Below, piece after piece: positions 48,217-59,039 of a stretch of DNA of 64,000 bases. The notes beneath the pieces were generated by a model. It did no database searches. It had not been told where the DNA came from and saw nothing but the letters and a program-made list of their open reading frames with translations. This DNA comes from Pachypanchax playfairii (taxonomy: Eukaryota; Chordata; Actinopteri; Cyprinodontiformes; Aplocheilidae). How positions within the stretch are numbered: position 1 is the first letter of the stretch; each line of letters begins with the position of its first letter. The stretch is from contig SSNP01000123.1 of the NCBI GenBank assembly GCA_006937955.1, positions 1,302,429 to 1,366,428 of the forward strand, read 5' to 3'. The position numbers and the translations under genes are program-made.

Positions 48217-48987
48217 AGGAACTTAAGGCAGCTTTACAAAATCTGACTCAGTGCTGCCGCGACAGGCGCTGTGGCTAACTGCAGCCACCAGCCAAGCTGG
48301 CACGGGAGCGCGCACAGACACTTTACAGACTGTTCGTCTTCACAGCACTGCACCGGGGAGGCTAACATACTTCACGTCAGGTCTCTCCACTCTGTTATTT
48401 GATTTGATCTCATCATTTTCATACTGTATCAGGCTCTAAACACGACCTATAATGTTTTCTCACCTGGTCACAAGGAAATGAGCCATGTCAGCATCCGTTT
48501 TCACTCCCAAATGCAGCTGAAGTTCCCTCCATGAACCGAACGCATATCCAATATTTATGCGGGTGCCTGCCCGGCTTCGGTCATATTTTTTTTTAGACTC
48601 ACGAGATGCCGCTGATAAAGTCTTTTTTTTCTTCCTGGTGCCACTTTTTTGGGGGGTGAGAGTGGATGCAGGTCGTTTGCTGGCTGCAGAAACATCCATA
48701 AGTATACCTTCAGTGTTTGAATCCAAGTCCACGGCGGACATGTTCTTCCTGTTCAAGAGCTGTCGGCAACGCGCATGCAGCGTCAATTTACGTCACATCC
48801 CTAGAACTGCCGCGGGAAATTCGGACATCGAACTGCAGCGCATTATGTAGCACACAGCGTGTCCAAGGCAACAGACATATATGCGGATGGCCTCATTATT
48901 TTGGGTTTTTAATGCTTCATGACCCATTAGCATTGAATAAACTGGAAATGCATGTGTAGTTTTTCACAAATCTTGCCTTAAGTCCCT
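48217..48987 (-). mobile_element. TTAA-flanked element (D) with one coding exon
   Basis: The 771-bp element has ends AGGAACTTAAGGCA and the complement of AGGGACTTAAGGCA, with TTAA at 48213-48216 and 48988-48991. Inside, on the - strand, is a single open exon ending at a splice donor. No transposase core is present. It resembles element E at 62052 in design but not in end sequence. Confidence 0.82.
48464..48786 (-). CDS. First coding exon inside TTAA element D
   Basis: This ATG-initiated frame of 107 codons plus two bases ends at GACCAG|GTGAGA. A possible later start is Met16. The sequence has a basic stretch (SGTRKKKKTLSAAS … ESKKKYDRSRAGTR) leading into INIGYAFGSWRELQLHLGVK and TDADMAHFLVTR. 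The R-x-N-I-G-x-A-F-x-x-W-R-E-L pattern recurs in fish proteins linked with transposon-derived zinc-finger genes; I cannot name the domain. The remainder of the gene is absent from the element. Confidence 0.6.
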
Positions 48988-49177
48988 TTAAAATTGAGCC
49001 ACACTTGTGGACATCTACAATTATTCTCTTGATGTTTCGGTTGATTTCTCTTGATTCTCTCATGTCAAAGAAAGAGGTTCTGTGTTATGGAGGATGATTT
49101 AATATGCATCCACAAGTGTGTCAACAAAAATCAGAAGCTTCTTAAACTCAGAGTGGAAAATGTATGTGACAACTCTC

Positions 49178-49992
49178 TGTCAGGTCTCAGCACTTGGTGA
49201 GTGGTGTGTTGCTGTGTGGTTTGGAAACTAACCATGTCATTGCAGGGTGTGACAGAGCAGCTGAGATGAATCCTGCTGATCAGGCACAGGTGTGGTTCAT
49301 TACCCAGCCCCGCCCGGGCTGGGTTAAAAGCCCTGATGGAACCAGAGACAGACGCCAGTTTGTTCCGCCTTACACGTGTTCCGTCCTCACTGGATTTCAG
49401 CTCCAGTTCCTGGGTGCCTTCATCTCTCGCACTGGCCGTCTGCCGTGCCGCTCGGAGGACCCAGCTCCTGTCCCTGACGTGCGTCTCACGTCCGCTCCCG
49501 TTCCTGGATTGCCTGTCTCTCCTCCTGGATCCGTCCACGCCTGCCCTGTTCCACACCGTAGCTCTGACCACCCTCCTACAACAAACATCATCAGTCGCTT
49601 CACTCTGGATTACTCTCTTCATCATCATCTTCCTCATCACCACCGTCATCAGACACACCACCACCACTGCTGTTTCCCGCAGTCGTCCTCCAAGCTTCTC
49701 TCCTTCGCCAATCACCGTAAGTCTGGCGAGCACATTCCCAGCACACTGTACTGGTCATCATCAACCCAGAAACCGCATTCACTAACCTGTTCTCTCCTCC
49801 ATCGCTAGAGCGCCTCTGGAAGTTCCCAGATCCCGTGCCTGAGTTCCTGTTACGATATATAATTTACAGACTGTTAACTCCTGGTTCTCTGCACTATCAT
49901 CCTCCTGTAAATAAATCTGTTACTTACCTCTCATCTTGTGTTGGTCTGAAGTCTGGGTACGGTTTGGAGTTCACCACAACCGCAACATGACA
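49178..49992 (+). mobile_element. Solo LTR of the TGTCAGG family with 5-bp TSD
   Basis: It starts TGTCAGGTCTCAGC and ends CGCAACATGACA. The duplication CTCTC is perfect (49173-49177 and 49993-49997). AATAAA lies at 49911-49916, followed by a U5-like region. It matches the - strand LTR at 32532-33349 and resembles the one at 14922. The frames of up to 204 codons that cross it come from its GC-rich, CA/TC-rich composition. Confidence 0.88.
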
Positions 49993-49997
49993 CTCTC

Positions 49998-50221
49998 TCT
50001 CTTTATTCTGACATTTAACTAATTCAAAAGATCTGTCAATATTTATTTATCTAAAACAAAAAGTTTACTCTAAATGTGCTTTACAGTTATAAAAAATGTT
50101 TTTTTTGTGTGTTTTTCCTGAAGTGAATGTAATACCTGGTTACAACTGTGAATATACTGCTGTATCAAAATTTCCCTTGCTTTGCATAGAACTTTAATGA
50201 ATGAGATATAAAGCATAATGT
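49998..50221. other. Short intergenic stretch
   Basis: Nothing recognised. Confidence 0.4.
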
Positions 50222-50360
50222 TGTGGAGGAGTGAAAAGGACAACACAGAGAACTGGATGTGATCAGAATGTTTACTCAACAGAGCAATCATAAGTCAGAA
50301 CACTTAACAGATTAGCGCCAAAACCAACGTACACAATTTTGAATATAAACATCTCATTGT

Positions 50361-50640
50361 AAATGTCCTGTATTTGTATAGTGCTTTTCTAGTCATTCAG
50401 AACACTCAAAGCACTTTCACACTACAAGTTTTACATTTACCCATTCACAAAATCCGATATGTAGATCAGGGGGAGAAGGGAGGGGCTAACATTCATACAA
50501 GCCGATACGCAGATCGGGGGGCGACATGGGGTTCAGTGTCTTGCCCAAGGACACTTCGACATGTGGCGGTGGAAGCCGGGATCAATCCAACAACCTTCAA
50601 GTTGGAGGATGACCGCTCTAACCACTGAGCCACAGCTGCC
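50361..50640 (-). mobile_element. SINE-like repeat inside the gypsy 3' LTR
   Basis: This is a reverse copy of the 33431 repeat. The target duplication ATTGT flanks it (50356-50360 and 50641-50645). The other LTR reads CATTGTCTGGG without interruption, giving the empty site. Confidence 0.9.
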
Positions 50641-50689
50641 ATTGTCTGGGTGTGAGTGGAAACCCCCTGGTGGTCCACCACACGTGCCC

Positions 50690-51080
50690 CCCCCCCGAAC
50701 ACCCAGTAAGGTTTACAGCTAGTCCAGGATCCTGGGTTTGATCAAACGGATGGAACAGCTGACCCTGGAACCTGCAGAACCAGACCGGAATGCTTGAAGG
50801 TGGGGTCGAGGACGACGAGGGGGGGGGGGCTGGGGATGAGCCGGGCTCTGATGGCTGATGAGAGACTCTGAGAGGAGGAAAGCAGTCTGTGAGTACTGTG
50901 GAGGGAGGTCGTCCTATACGAGGAGCATGGGCTGTTTCCACCTTATCATCTTTTAGATAAGGAGCAGGTTTGGGTCTATCAATGCAGACAGTCTCTTGAC
51001 GCCCCCCCACATCCAACAGAAAGTGCTTAGGGCCAGGTTCAAGGACCCAGAACGGTTCATCATAAAGCGGCCGTAACAGT
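50690..51080 (-). pseudogene. Gypsy pol C-terminal remnant
   Basis: The - strand reads LRPLYDEPFWVLEPGPKHF and LLDVGGRQETVCIDRPKPAP, then a proline-rich tail (PSSSSTPPSSIPVWF). This is the end of gypsy integrase in elements of this kind. It is cut off upstream at 51080 by the MITE. Confidence 0.8.
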
Positions 51081-51727
51081 AGCTACGTTTACATGCGCCA
51101 AATTTCCCCAATCTGATTAAAATCTTGGTCGATCGGAATTCCCAAATCCCTGTTTACATGGACACTAACTGAAATGATCTGATCTGAGTTGAGCATGCGC
51201 ACAGCGAGTTGTCTTTCCAGGGGAAGAAACAAAAGTAAACAAACTCCGTCCTTTCTGCACGTCTTTCCCGCCCCATCGTGTGCTCGAGCTGACTCACGTT
51301 ATCCCCAATATGGACCTTCTGCGGGTGATTACCTTTATGTTTGGGTTTTTACTGGTCGCATTAACCAAGCTAGAGGCTGAATACATATCGCTACTGCTCC
51401 TCCACCACAGGAGAGGAGAACAGGATGACTGCGCCCGCAGACCACTTCTGTTTACTTCCCGCTATGTTTTCTACTTGGGTCTGCGAAAGCGGAAAGACGT
51501 CACGCTGAAGGTGTACGCATGCGCAGTGGGCTTTTGTCACCCTTTCTTTCCGAATGGGTGTATACATGCACGTCTAACCGAATGAAGATCGGACAAAACC
51601 ACCCCTCTCGATCGGAAGTAAATTTAATTCTGATCAGGCTGCATCGGATCAATGACATGTTTACATGATGTATTTTTTTTCCGATTGGGCGTTTATTCCG
51701 ATTAAATGTGCCCATGTAAACGTAGCT
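51081..51727. mobile_element. MITE with AGCTACGTTTACATG ends
   Basis: The 647-bp element has perfect 15-bp ends, AGCTACGTTTACATG and CATGTAAACGTAGCT, with AGT directly outside on both sides (51078-51080 and 51728-51730). The interior repeats TTTACATG/CATGTAAA and GATCGGA motifs. The 3-bp duplication suggests a Harbinger-like element, though AGT is not the usual T-W-A. Confidence 0.82.
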
Positions 51728-51785
51728 AGTGTCCTGTGTGCATCATGTCTGATTAAAACAAACTTAGAAGACTCTAAACACTTTC

Positions 51786-52835
51786 AAGTTCAAGTTTCAA
51801 GTTTATTTACTTATAAAGTGCCAGTTCATGACAAAGTCATTTCAAGGCACTTCACAGAAAAATTAGTCAATTAATAATAAAACATTTTCTATCTAAGGAA
51901 CCAGCCGATTGGGCTGAATTGTTAGCTCAGCACAATCCTCCATCCTGAGCAAGCACAATTGGTGACAGTGGAAAGGAACGACTCCCTTTTAACAGGAAGA
52001 AACCTCTAGGAGAACCTGGCTCAGGATGGGCGGCCTTCTGCCTCAGCCGACTGGAGTCTGAGCTGACAGGAAAGAGACACAGACAAACACTGATGGATTT
52101 GGGCCAGTCGTCATGTCTATAGAAAGATAAACAAAGAAACAGTTAATGGCAGCAGTAACAATCAAAAGCAATAACAATTTGATGGTTCTAGTGGGAATAT
52201 TTCATCCCTTGTTTATGTGAGAGTGTATATACATGAATGCAAGTCGGAATATTTCATCCCTTGTTTATGTGAGATACACCCTCCTCAGAGGCAGCCAGAG
52301 TAGAGAAAGACAGCAGAGTGAAGAAATGTGGTCAGTATGTCCTCCGGCAGTCTAAACCTATAGCAGCATAGCTAAAGTGAAAGCTCAGGAGAACCCAAGC
52401 TAACCCTGACTATAGGATTGTGTAAAAAGGAAAGTTTTAAGTCAATTTTTTAAAGCTGCCTCCTGGATAAAAAGTGGAAGCTGGTTCCACAGGAGAGGAG
52501 CCTGATAACTAAAAGCTCTTCCTCCCATTCTACTTTTAGAAACTCTAGGAACCACAATCAGACCTGCAGTCTGAGAGCGAAGTGCTCTGTTAGAGCATAT
52601 GGAACAATAAGATATTTAATATAAGCTGGAGCTTGGTCGTTCAAGGCCTTATAAGTCAAAAGTAAAACCTTAAACTTTATTCTAGATTTTACAGGGAGCC
52701 AATGAAGTGCAGCTAAAACAGGAGAAATATGGTCTCTCGTTCTAACTCTCATCAGAACTCTGGCAGCAGCATTTTGGATCAGCTGGAGGCCTTTAACAGC
52801 ACTATTAGAACATCCTGATAATAAAGAACTAGAAA
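51786..52835 (-). mobile_element. CR1/L2-group LINE 3' fragment
   Basis: It matches the 3' part of the LINE at 15823: the reverse transcriptase C-terminus (HWLPVKSRIKFKVLLLTYKA) and 3' UTR. It extends further 3' than that copy, to TTCAAGTTTCAAGTTTATTT at about 51790. A repeated TATTTCATCCCTTGTTTATG (52198 and 52249) marks a small internal duplication. Confidence 0.85.
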
Positions 52836-52839
52836 AGTT

Positions 52840-53037
52840 CCTGAAGAAACTTTGAGAGCGATTGCCACTCTGTGCGGGACTCTGAAACCGAAAGATACAA
52901 AAGATAATTCTTGCCTGCAGCCATTAGCCTCCACAACAAGAACAGACCTTGATTGTTATTATTGTATTGTTGTCTTCATTGTTGTTTTTATTGTTGGACA
53001 AAAAAAAAAGCTATTGTTAGCTATTTCGACTAGCAGT
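52840..53037 (+). mobile_element. Rex1-like LINE 3' fragment
   Basis: CCTGCAGCCATTAGCCTCCA CAACAAGAAC…GTTGGACAAAAA is the same 3' end as in the - strand copy at 56863-58262. It sits directly against the gypsy protease sequence. Confidence 0.75.
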
Positions 53038-54110
53038 CCATGCGCACAGAGAAAATCAGCGCCCATGATGGGAACTGAACTGGTGGCTACAACAAAGTTC
53101 CACTGGAAGTCTCTACCATGAAAGCGGACAGACACTGACCTTTCGCCAAATGTCTTAACCGCAGTCAGCTGTGGTCTGCAGCCTTCAGGCAGCCTGTCGG
53201 AGCCAGTCGGGGGAATTAGGCTTTCCTGCGACCCGGAGTCCACCAGAAAATGTCTTCCCGTACGGGACTCTTTGATAAAAAGCAGCCTTTCCTTGTCGCC
53301 AATGGCCACGGCTGCTACCTAGCGTTGGCTGGGTCATTTCCCGGCAGCTGGAAACTGCAAGGTGGGAGGCAACGCTGGGCTTTGGCGCCAAACCACTGGT
53401 TGTAGAAACAGAAGGGCATCCCCCAGCATCTCTGCGCAGTGATCACAGCCACTACTGATGGATCATCAGCCTCCGAGGATGGCACTGAAGGTGCAGCAGG
53501 TGTCGCTGGAGATGTGGAAGCCACCGCTTGGACCGTGAAACTCTTGGTGGTCAGGAGGACACGATCGGCTTCTTCCGAGAGCGAGTGGTAGTCTTGCTTC
53601 TGCAGAAGTGGGGAGTTGGCGAGGACAGCCCGCACGTGAGCCGGGAGCTGTCGGAGGAACAGGTGGATGAAGAGGAAACCGCCGTCATCTGTACCCAGCA
53701 GGGATAGCATGCTCTTTATCAGCTCCAGGCCAGTGCCATCACTCAAGCCAGAGATGGAGAGTAGCTTCTCGGCCCGTTCTGTGGCAGAGAGGGTGTAGCG
53801 GAGGAGCAGCAGCTGCTTGAGGGCGGCGTATTTCCCTTGGCTCGGGGGGCCCCGGAGCAGGGACATCGTGCGGCGAATTGAGAGAGGATCGAGCACCGCA
53901 ACCACATAGTGGTATCTTGTGTTGTCCGAGGAAATGCCACAAAGAGCAAACTGAGCCTCAATGTAGAGAAAAACCATGAAGGTGGATCGTGAAGCCAAAA
54001 GTCTGGAATTTTTACAGCTACAGAAACAGAAGCCAGGGATGCTGGTGGAAGTTCTTCAGCGGTAGGGATCCCCTGGGAGGAGCTGTCTTCACCTTCGGAC
54101 ATGTTCGACG
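53038..54110 (-). pseudogene. Gypsy gag and protease remnant
   Basis: Gag (54110-53315): a capsid-like region with AQFALCGISSDNTRYHYVVA, LLLLRYTLSATERAEKLLSI and ADRVLLTTKSFTVQAV. A frameshift separates the first 30 residues or so (PDFWLHDPPSWF) from the rest. The retroviral zinc knuckle is altered (CFYNQWFGAKAQRCLPPC, no CCHC). Protease (53309-53038): FLVDSGSQESLIPP with the catalytic D-S-G, and IMGADFLCAHGLLVEIAN. The protease frame is cut by the Rex1-like piece. The element is inactive. Confidence 0.82.
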
Positions 54111-54313
54111 GCGGGGTCACCAATGTGGAGGAGTAAAAAGGATGACACAGAGAACTGGGTGTGATCAGAATGTTTACTCAACTCCAATTGAACGACAGAG
54201 CAATCATAAGTCAGAACACCTAACAAAGTCCCGCCAAAACCAACGCACACAATTTTGAATATAAACATCCCATTGTCTGGGTGTGACTAGAAACCCCCTG
54301 GTGGTCCGCCACA

Positions 54314-55149
54314 ATATATACATATAACGTTGTTCTGCTATTCAGTTAGCTATTTGCCCTGGCAGAGCTAGCAAAAATATGAAGAGCAAGATCCGTAATA
54401 TGTGTCAAGTGAGCAGCATGGCATCAATCTTTGTAATACATCATCATATTTACATTACTTGTACAGTATAAGCAATTTACCCTGTTACCTGGTCAAACTT
54501 CAGCTCTCTCCTCTTCTCTGTTGCACAACAGCGCAACTCGTCTCTCCCTCCCTCCCTCCCTCACATTTTGCTGTGTGGCATGGGCCGGATCATACCAAAA
54601 TTGGGGGGTTGCAACTTTGTGCTATGTGCTTCGAATATTGTGTGTACTTTTTGTTTTACAAATTTGTCATTCAGGCATCTAACTATGAAAAATATGACAT
54701 GCCAAAAAGCCTGTGGTCTTCTGAAGGTCTTCTGAAAAAATAACCTGTGCTTAAGCCCTATAAGCCCACCCCCTCCCCTCCCCTGATCCTTGGGGGCCCC
54801 CTTAGGTAGTTGGGGTCCCATGCAGGCTGCATACCTTGCGTATGGACACCGGCAACACACACGTTTTCTGTTGCAGACAATGAGGCACAGCAGCCGCGTG
54901 CAGCTGCACCTGTTAGCAGAGTCACACAATATTCTAAATTTAGCTTTACCTTTGGCTAACAACAATGTACTACTAAGAGACGTGACCCATTCCATGCTGC
55001 TAAGCTGCTGCAGGGCGAACAATTAGCTGAAAACGATACAAATCAGTGCCACTTGACTCATCCACACAAGCAGCTTCCTCAATTTTCATCTGTTCCCCCT
55101 CTGGCCACCTGTGTTGGTGAAACATGTCAATCACAGCCCAGCATGCCAC
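54314..55149. other. Repeat-like sequence, no gene recognised
   Basis: It contains a CCCT tract (about 54546-54565) and a C-rich stretch (54766-54800). No exon was recognised. Confidence 0.4.
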
Positions 55150-55287
55150 CCCACCACATCCTCCTTCTCAGATCGGGGATCAGAGTGGGTTTGGTGAGGA
55201 ATATTAGTCGGGAGGGGGTTTCGAGCCTGGCACCCAGATGGCTGAAGGCTTTGTTCTGTTGTTGTGGTGTTCATGTTCCATATTCCA
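55150..55287 (-). mobile_element. End fragment of a TTAA MITE (A family)
   Basis: GAATATTAGTCGG, then CCTGGCACCCAGATGGCTGA AGGCTTTG and ATTCCACCT|TTAA, match the reverse complement of the left end of the MITE at 22465. The opposite end was not found, so the copy is truncated. Confidence 0.7.
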
Positions 55288-56194
55288 CCTTTAATCTTTC
55301 TCTCAAAATATTTCAGAGCATTTTGTAACATTTCCTTCAATCAAGAATTAGCCTATTCATATACTAAATTACTACCAAACTTAGTCTTAGTTTTAGACTA
55401 AATTAAGAGAGGTAAAGATAACTAGTTATACAAGACAAAATACATGACACAACTTCCTATTAATTAGCAACTCACTCCCTCTTATCTTCCTGCCTTCTAA
55501 CTGCTATTTTAAAAAAATGCTGAAGAAGCCGTTACTTTAAGAGGCGGGCCTAAGCTGTGATTGACATGTAGCACTTCTCTGTGTTTAGATTTGCTCCAGT
55601 GTGACTCCACCTTGTTGTAGACATGTAATTCGACCATGAGGAGATTATAACGTCTATTAATCACATCCACACAATCACAACCACTGCAGGGAAGTCTTTC
55701 CCCCGATTTAATTATTCTTTTACGGATATTAGTTATTCTCTATGTCGGAATTTTCAGAGTAGTTTACCGATTGATTGTTGTTAGCCACAGTGCTAAAGCT
55801 ACTGCCGTGTTGTTGAGAGGGGTCTGAGTAAATGTCTGAATAGAAATATAACGTGCACAAATCACATCCACACAATCACTGCAGTAAAATAAAGTCTTTG
55901 TCCAGATTTTACTGATATTAGTTTTTCTGTTTGTCATAGTTTTCAGCCAGTTGCTCTAAATCCCTGTGTGAAGCTCTTTGGTGAGAAGCTGGAGACAACG
56001 GGCGGGCGGGGGAGTCTGTTTGAGAGATGGCGTGTCTTAGAGACGATGCTGACTAGGCATGAACCGCTGATGTAGGCATGAACTGCTTTCAGCCAATCAC
56101 AAAATTCAAATGCAGTAGCCACCTTTCAACCCTAAGAGGGCAGCACTAAGGTGATTTTATATTTTATATCACTATCCGTATTGTATATATTTTT
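55288..56194. repeat. Unrecognised sequence with an internal direct repeat
   Basis: AATCACATCCACACAATCAC recurs at about 55660 and 55859. Each copy is followed by CTGCAG…AAGTCTTT…GATT…ATATTAGTT. The unit is about 200 bp and appears twice, with partial divergence. No coding frame or element family recognised. Confidence 0.6.
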
Positions 56195-56327
56195 AATGCT
56201 CTTTAATACTCTTCCTTCATGTCTTAAACCTTCTGTGTTCTGTCCTATAATGAGTGTTGCAACACAGGAATTTCCCCATTGTGGGACAAATAAAGGATTT
56301 CTTATCTTATCTTATCTTAGGCTGAAA
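56195..56327 (+). mobile_element. Rex1-like LINE 3' tail
   Basis: CCCATTGTGGGACAAATAAA GGATTTC, followed by TTATC pentamers, is a LINE 3' end of the Rex1/L2 type with a short repeat tail. Confidence 0.65.
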
Positions 56328-56862
56328 TAATCCTCAAATTGTAACTCTGGATCCCTGATGAGCTCAAGGGAAGAGGACTTGGATGCAGAGCAGGAGCAAA
56401 GAGGGAGAAAGAGGTTTAAGTTTAAACCTTCACTTTCATCAGTCATATTGACAAACAGACATGGCTAAAGGAACATATCCTGGACTTCAGCGTTGCTCTA
56501 CCTGGCTTTCAAACAATACCAATAGACAGAGATTTTATGAGGAGCGGCAATAGAAGAGGAGTTTGTCAGCTGATCACATCTGCAGTCACCTGTTGGGGAA
56601 GCAGTATCAGAGGAAGTGACATGAAGAGGCTGAACAGATGGATAAGGAGGACTGATTCTGTCCTGGAGACTGAACTGGAGTCTCTTGAGTTGATTGTCCA
56701 AAGGAGGATGAAGAACATGATGGAAAGCCCTCATCATCCTCTTCACAACATAGTAACTCAACAACAGAGTGTCTTCAGCCAGAAGATTCTTCATAATCCG
56801 CTGCAGCACAGACCGTTACAGGAGATCCTTCCTGTCCACACCTATAACCTTCTATAATGGCT
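56328..56862 (+). pseudogene. Rex1-like LINE C-terminal fragment
   Basis: The + strand reads SAVTCWGSSIRGSDMKRLNR WIRRTDSVLE, LESLELIVQRRMKNMMESPH HPLHN and QQQSVFS, the end of the ORF2 protein also seen in the opposite-strand copy to the right. The left part (56328-56526) is less clear. Confidence 0.8.
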
Positions 56863-58262
56863 TCCTGAAAAATGAAATGAAATGAAATGAAAAATACTTT
56901 ATTTATCCCAGAAGGGAAATTCAATGTTGTAGTATTTTTTTTTTGTCCAACAATAAAAAACAATAGTGAAGACAATAATATAATAATAACAATCAAGGTC
57001 TGTTCTTGTTGTGGAGGCTAATGGCTGCAGGCAGGAATGATCTTTTGTATCTTTCGGTCTTGCATCGGACCTGAAGAAGCCTCTCACTGAACACACTCTG
57101 TTGTTTGATCACTGTGTCATGCAGAGGGTGAGAAGAGTCCTCCATCATCTTCATCAGCTTGTCCAGCATTCTTTTTTGTACAATCAGCTCCAGCGGCTCC
57201 AGAGATACTCCCAGCACAGATCCAGCTTTCCTGATCAGTTTGTTGATTCTCTTCAAGTCTCTGGTTCTGATGCTGCTGCCCCAGCAGATGGCTGCAAAGC
57301 TGATTGCACTTTCCACAACAGACCTATAGAAGATTTGCAACATCTTGGTGCACACATTAAAAGATCTCAGCTTCCTTAAGAAGTAGAGTCTGCTCTGACC
57401 TTTCTTGTAGATGTATTCTGTGTTGCATTTCCACTCTAGTCTGTTGTCCAGCTTAACTCCAAGGTACTTGTATTCCTCCACCACCTCTACCTCCTCTCCT
57501 ATGATGGAAATACTGCTGTGTTGATTCTTTCTCCTCCTGAAGTCAACAATCATCTCCTTAGTTTTGCTGGTATTTAAAACAAGATGATTGTTACCGCACC
57601 ATTTCACAGACTGACTGACCAGTTCTCTATACTCAGCTTCTTGTCCCTCACTGATGCACCCAACACCTGCAGAGTCATCAGAGTATTTCTGCAGATGACA
57701 GGACTCCGAGTTGTACTGGAAGTCAGAGGTGTACATCGTGAAGAGAAATGGTGAGAGTACAGTTCCTTGTGGCGCTCCAGTGCTGCTGACCTCCATCTCA
57801 GACACACAACCTTTCAGTCTCACAAACTGTGGTCTGTTTGTGAGGTAGTCATAAATCCAGGAGGTTGTGGAGGAATCCACCTGGAATTTATGGAGCTTCT
57901 CACATAACAAAGCAGGCTGAATTGTGTTAAAAGCACTTGAGAAGTCAAAGAACATGACCCTCAAAGTGCTGCCTGATTGGTCCAGATGAGAGTGTGCTCT
58001 GTGAAGCAGGTAGATGATGGCATCTTCAACCCCAAGCCCATTACGGTATGCAAACTGTAATGGGTCCTGAAAGGTGCTGACCTGCTTGTTGAGGTGAGCC
58101 AGTAAGAGTCTCTCCAGGACTTTCATGACGTGAGATGTCAGGGCAACTGGTCTGTAGTCGTTTGGTTCAGCTGGTTGTGGTTTTTTAGGTACTGGAACAA
58201 GGCAGGATGTTTATCCACAGCACAGGAACTGTTTTCTGTCTCAGACTGGTGTTGAAGAGGTG
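56863..58262 (-). mobile_element. Rex1-like LINE, 5' truncated
   Basis: The element runs from about 58262 to a 3' tail of TTTCA-type pentamers (56870-56893) after GGGATAAATAAAGTATTTT. It carries a long reverse transcriptase frame (58126-56993) and starts inside the linker between endonuclease and reverse transcriptase (PVPKKPQPAEPNDYRPVALT). It lies head to head with + strand fragments of the same group. Confidence 0.88.
56993..58220 (-). pseudogene. Rex1-like reverse transcriptase
   Basis: An open stretch of 377 codons follows the upstream DYRPVALTS block. Motifs: FFDFSSAFNTIQ (motif A), TGAPQGTVLSPFLFTMYTSD (motif B), KYSDDSAGVG (motif C; S-D-D in place of the common A-D-D), VLNTSKTKEMIVDFRR and YKYLGVKLDNRLEW. 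The C-terminus with CWGSSIRTRDLKRINKLIRK and the end in SFLPAAISL are complete. Family assignment to Rex1/Babar is from motif style. Confidence 0.85.
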
Positions 58263-58397
58263 CTGGAGAAAAAAAAGAACTGAGCTACAACAACACTTAA
58301 TTTCCCTTCGGGGATTAATAAAGTATTTTTGATTGATTTGATTTTTGATCTTATCTTATCTTATCTTATCTTATCTTATCTTATCTTATCTTATCTT
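58263..58397 (+). mobile_element. LINE 3' tail with TTATC pentamers
   Basis: AATTTCCCTTCGGGGATTAA TAAAGTATTTT is followed by at least eight TTATC-type units (58350-58397). This is a separate + strand 3' end joined to the 5' side of the preceding - strand copy. Confidence 0.75.
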
Positions 58398-59039
58398 TTT
58401 AGACCAAAAAGTGTAAAATTGAACAGGTTTACATGTAAATGTCAAAAAATGCCCAGAAACTGAAAAGATGCATTGGTAAAGACCCACTAATACAGTTTAT
58501 TAGCAGAAAAAAAGCTGTTTTGAGGGTGAGTTGCTCTTTAAATGTGCAAAAAGATGCATGTTTAGTTTATTTTGTTTCCCAGATGTATGATTTTCATTTT
58601 ATGGTAAAAATGTTTCAAAGACCACTTTTATTTTCAGTAAAATAGTTATGTTAAGGGTTTCCATTTCATTAACAATGTACAGCTCTTTTAATATTGCATA
58701 TTGAAAAGTTTTAAAGTAAATAAATGATACTTCAAAAGCCTGTGTCTGAATAAAATGTAAAAGCAGTTACAAAAGTAAGAAAATAAATTACAAGATTATT
58801 TAAAGATTTATAACATCATTCTGTTATTAGCTGAAACTGTTTTGTTGCAGTGTCCTGTTCATCAAGTCAAATGAGGTAAAATATTAAGACTTTTGTTGGA
58901 GTAAGTGTTGCGTACGTTTCTGACAAATTTGCGAGTTCCACTTATTGTTGACTCGTAAAATGTGGCACTAGCCTGTGCGTCATAAGACACAGGAAATAAT
59001 AATCCACAGGAATCAACTTTTTGGTTCTTTTTTTGGAAC
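58398..59039. other. Intergenic, nothing recognised
   Basis: AT-rich; no exon recognised. Confidence 0.4.

Larger units (their letters stand above)
50222..54313 (-). mobile_element. Ty3/gypsy provirus with nested insertions
   Basis: The 5' LTR is 54124-54313 (190 bp, - strand orientation) and the 3' LTR is 50222-50682, the latter enlarged by a 280-bp SINE (50361-50640). Next to the 5' LTR is the primer-binding-site-like TTGGTGACCCCG; next to the 3' LTR is a polypurine run of G residues. Gag and protease (53038-54110) and the pol end (about 50690-51080) are readable. The middle of pol is replaced by a MITE (51081-51727), a CR1/L2-group LINE piece (51786-52835) and a Rex1-like piece (52840-53037). 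No convincing target duplication was found. Confidence 0.85.

Noticed and set aside
49131..49808. Frames of about 200 codons on both strands
   Set aside because: They lie within a solo LTR with perfect CTCTC duplication and have low-complexity His/Ser/Arg-rich content.
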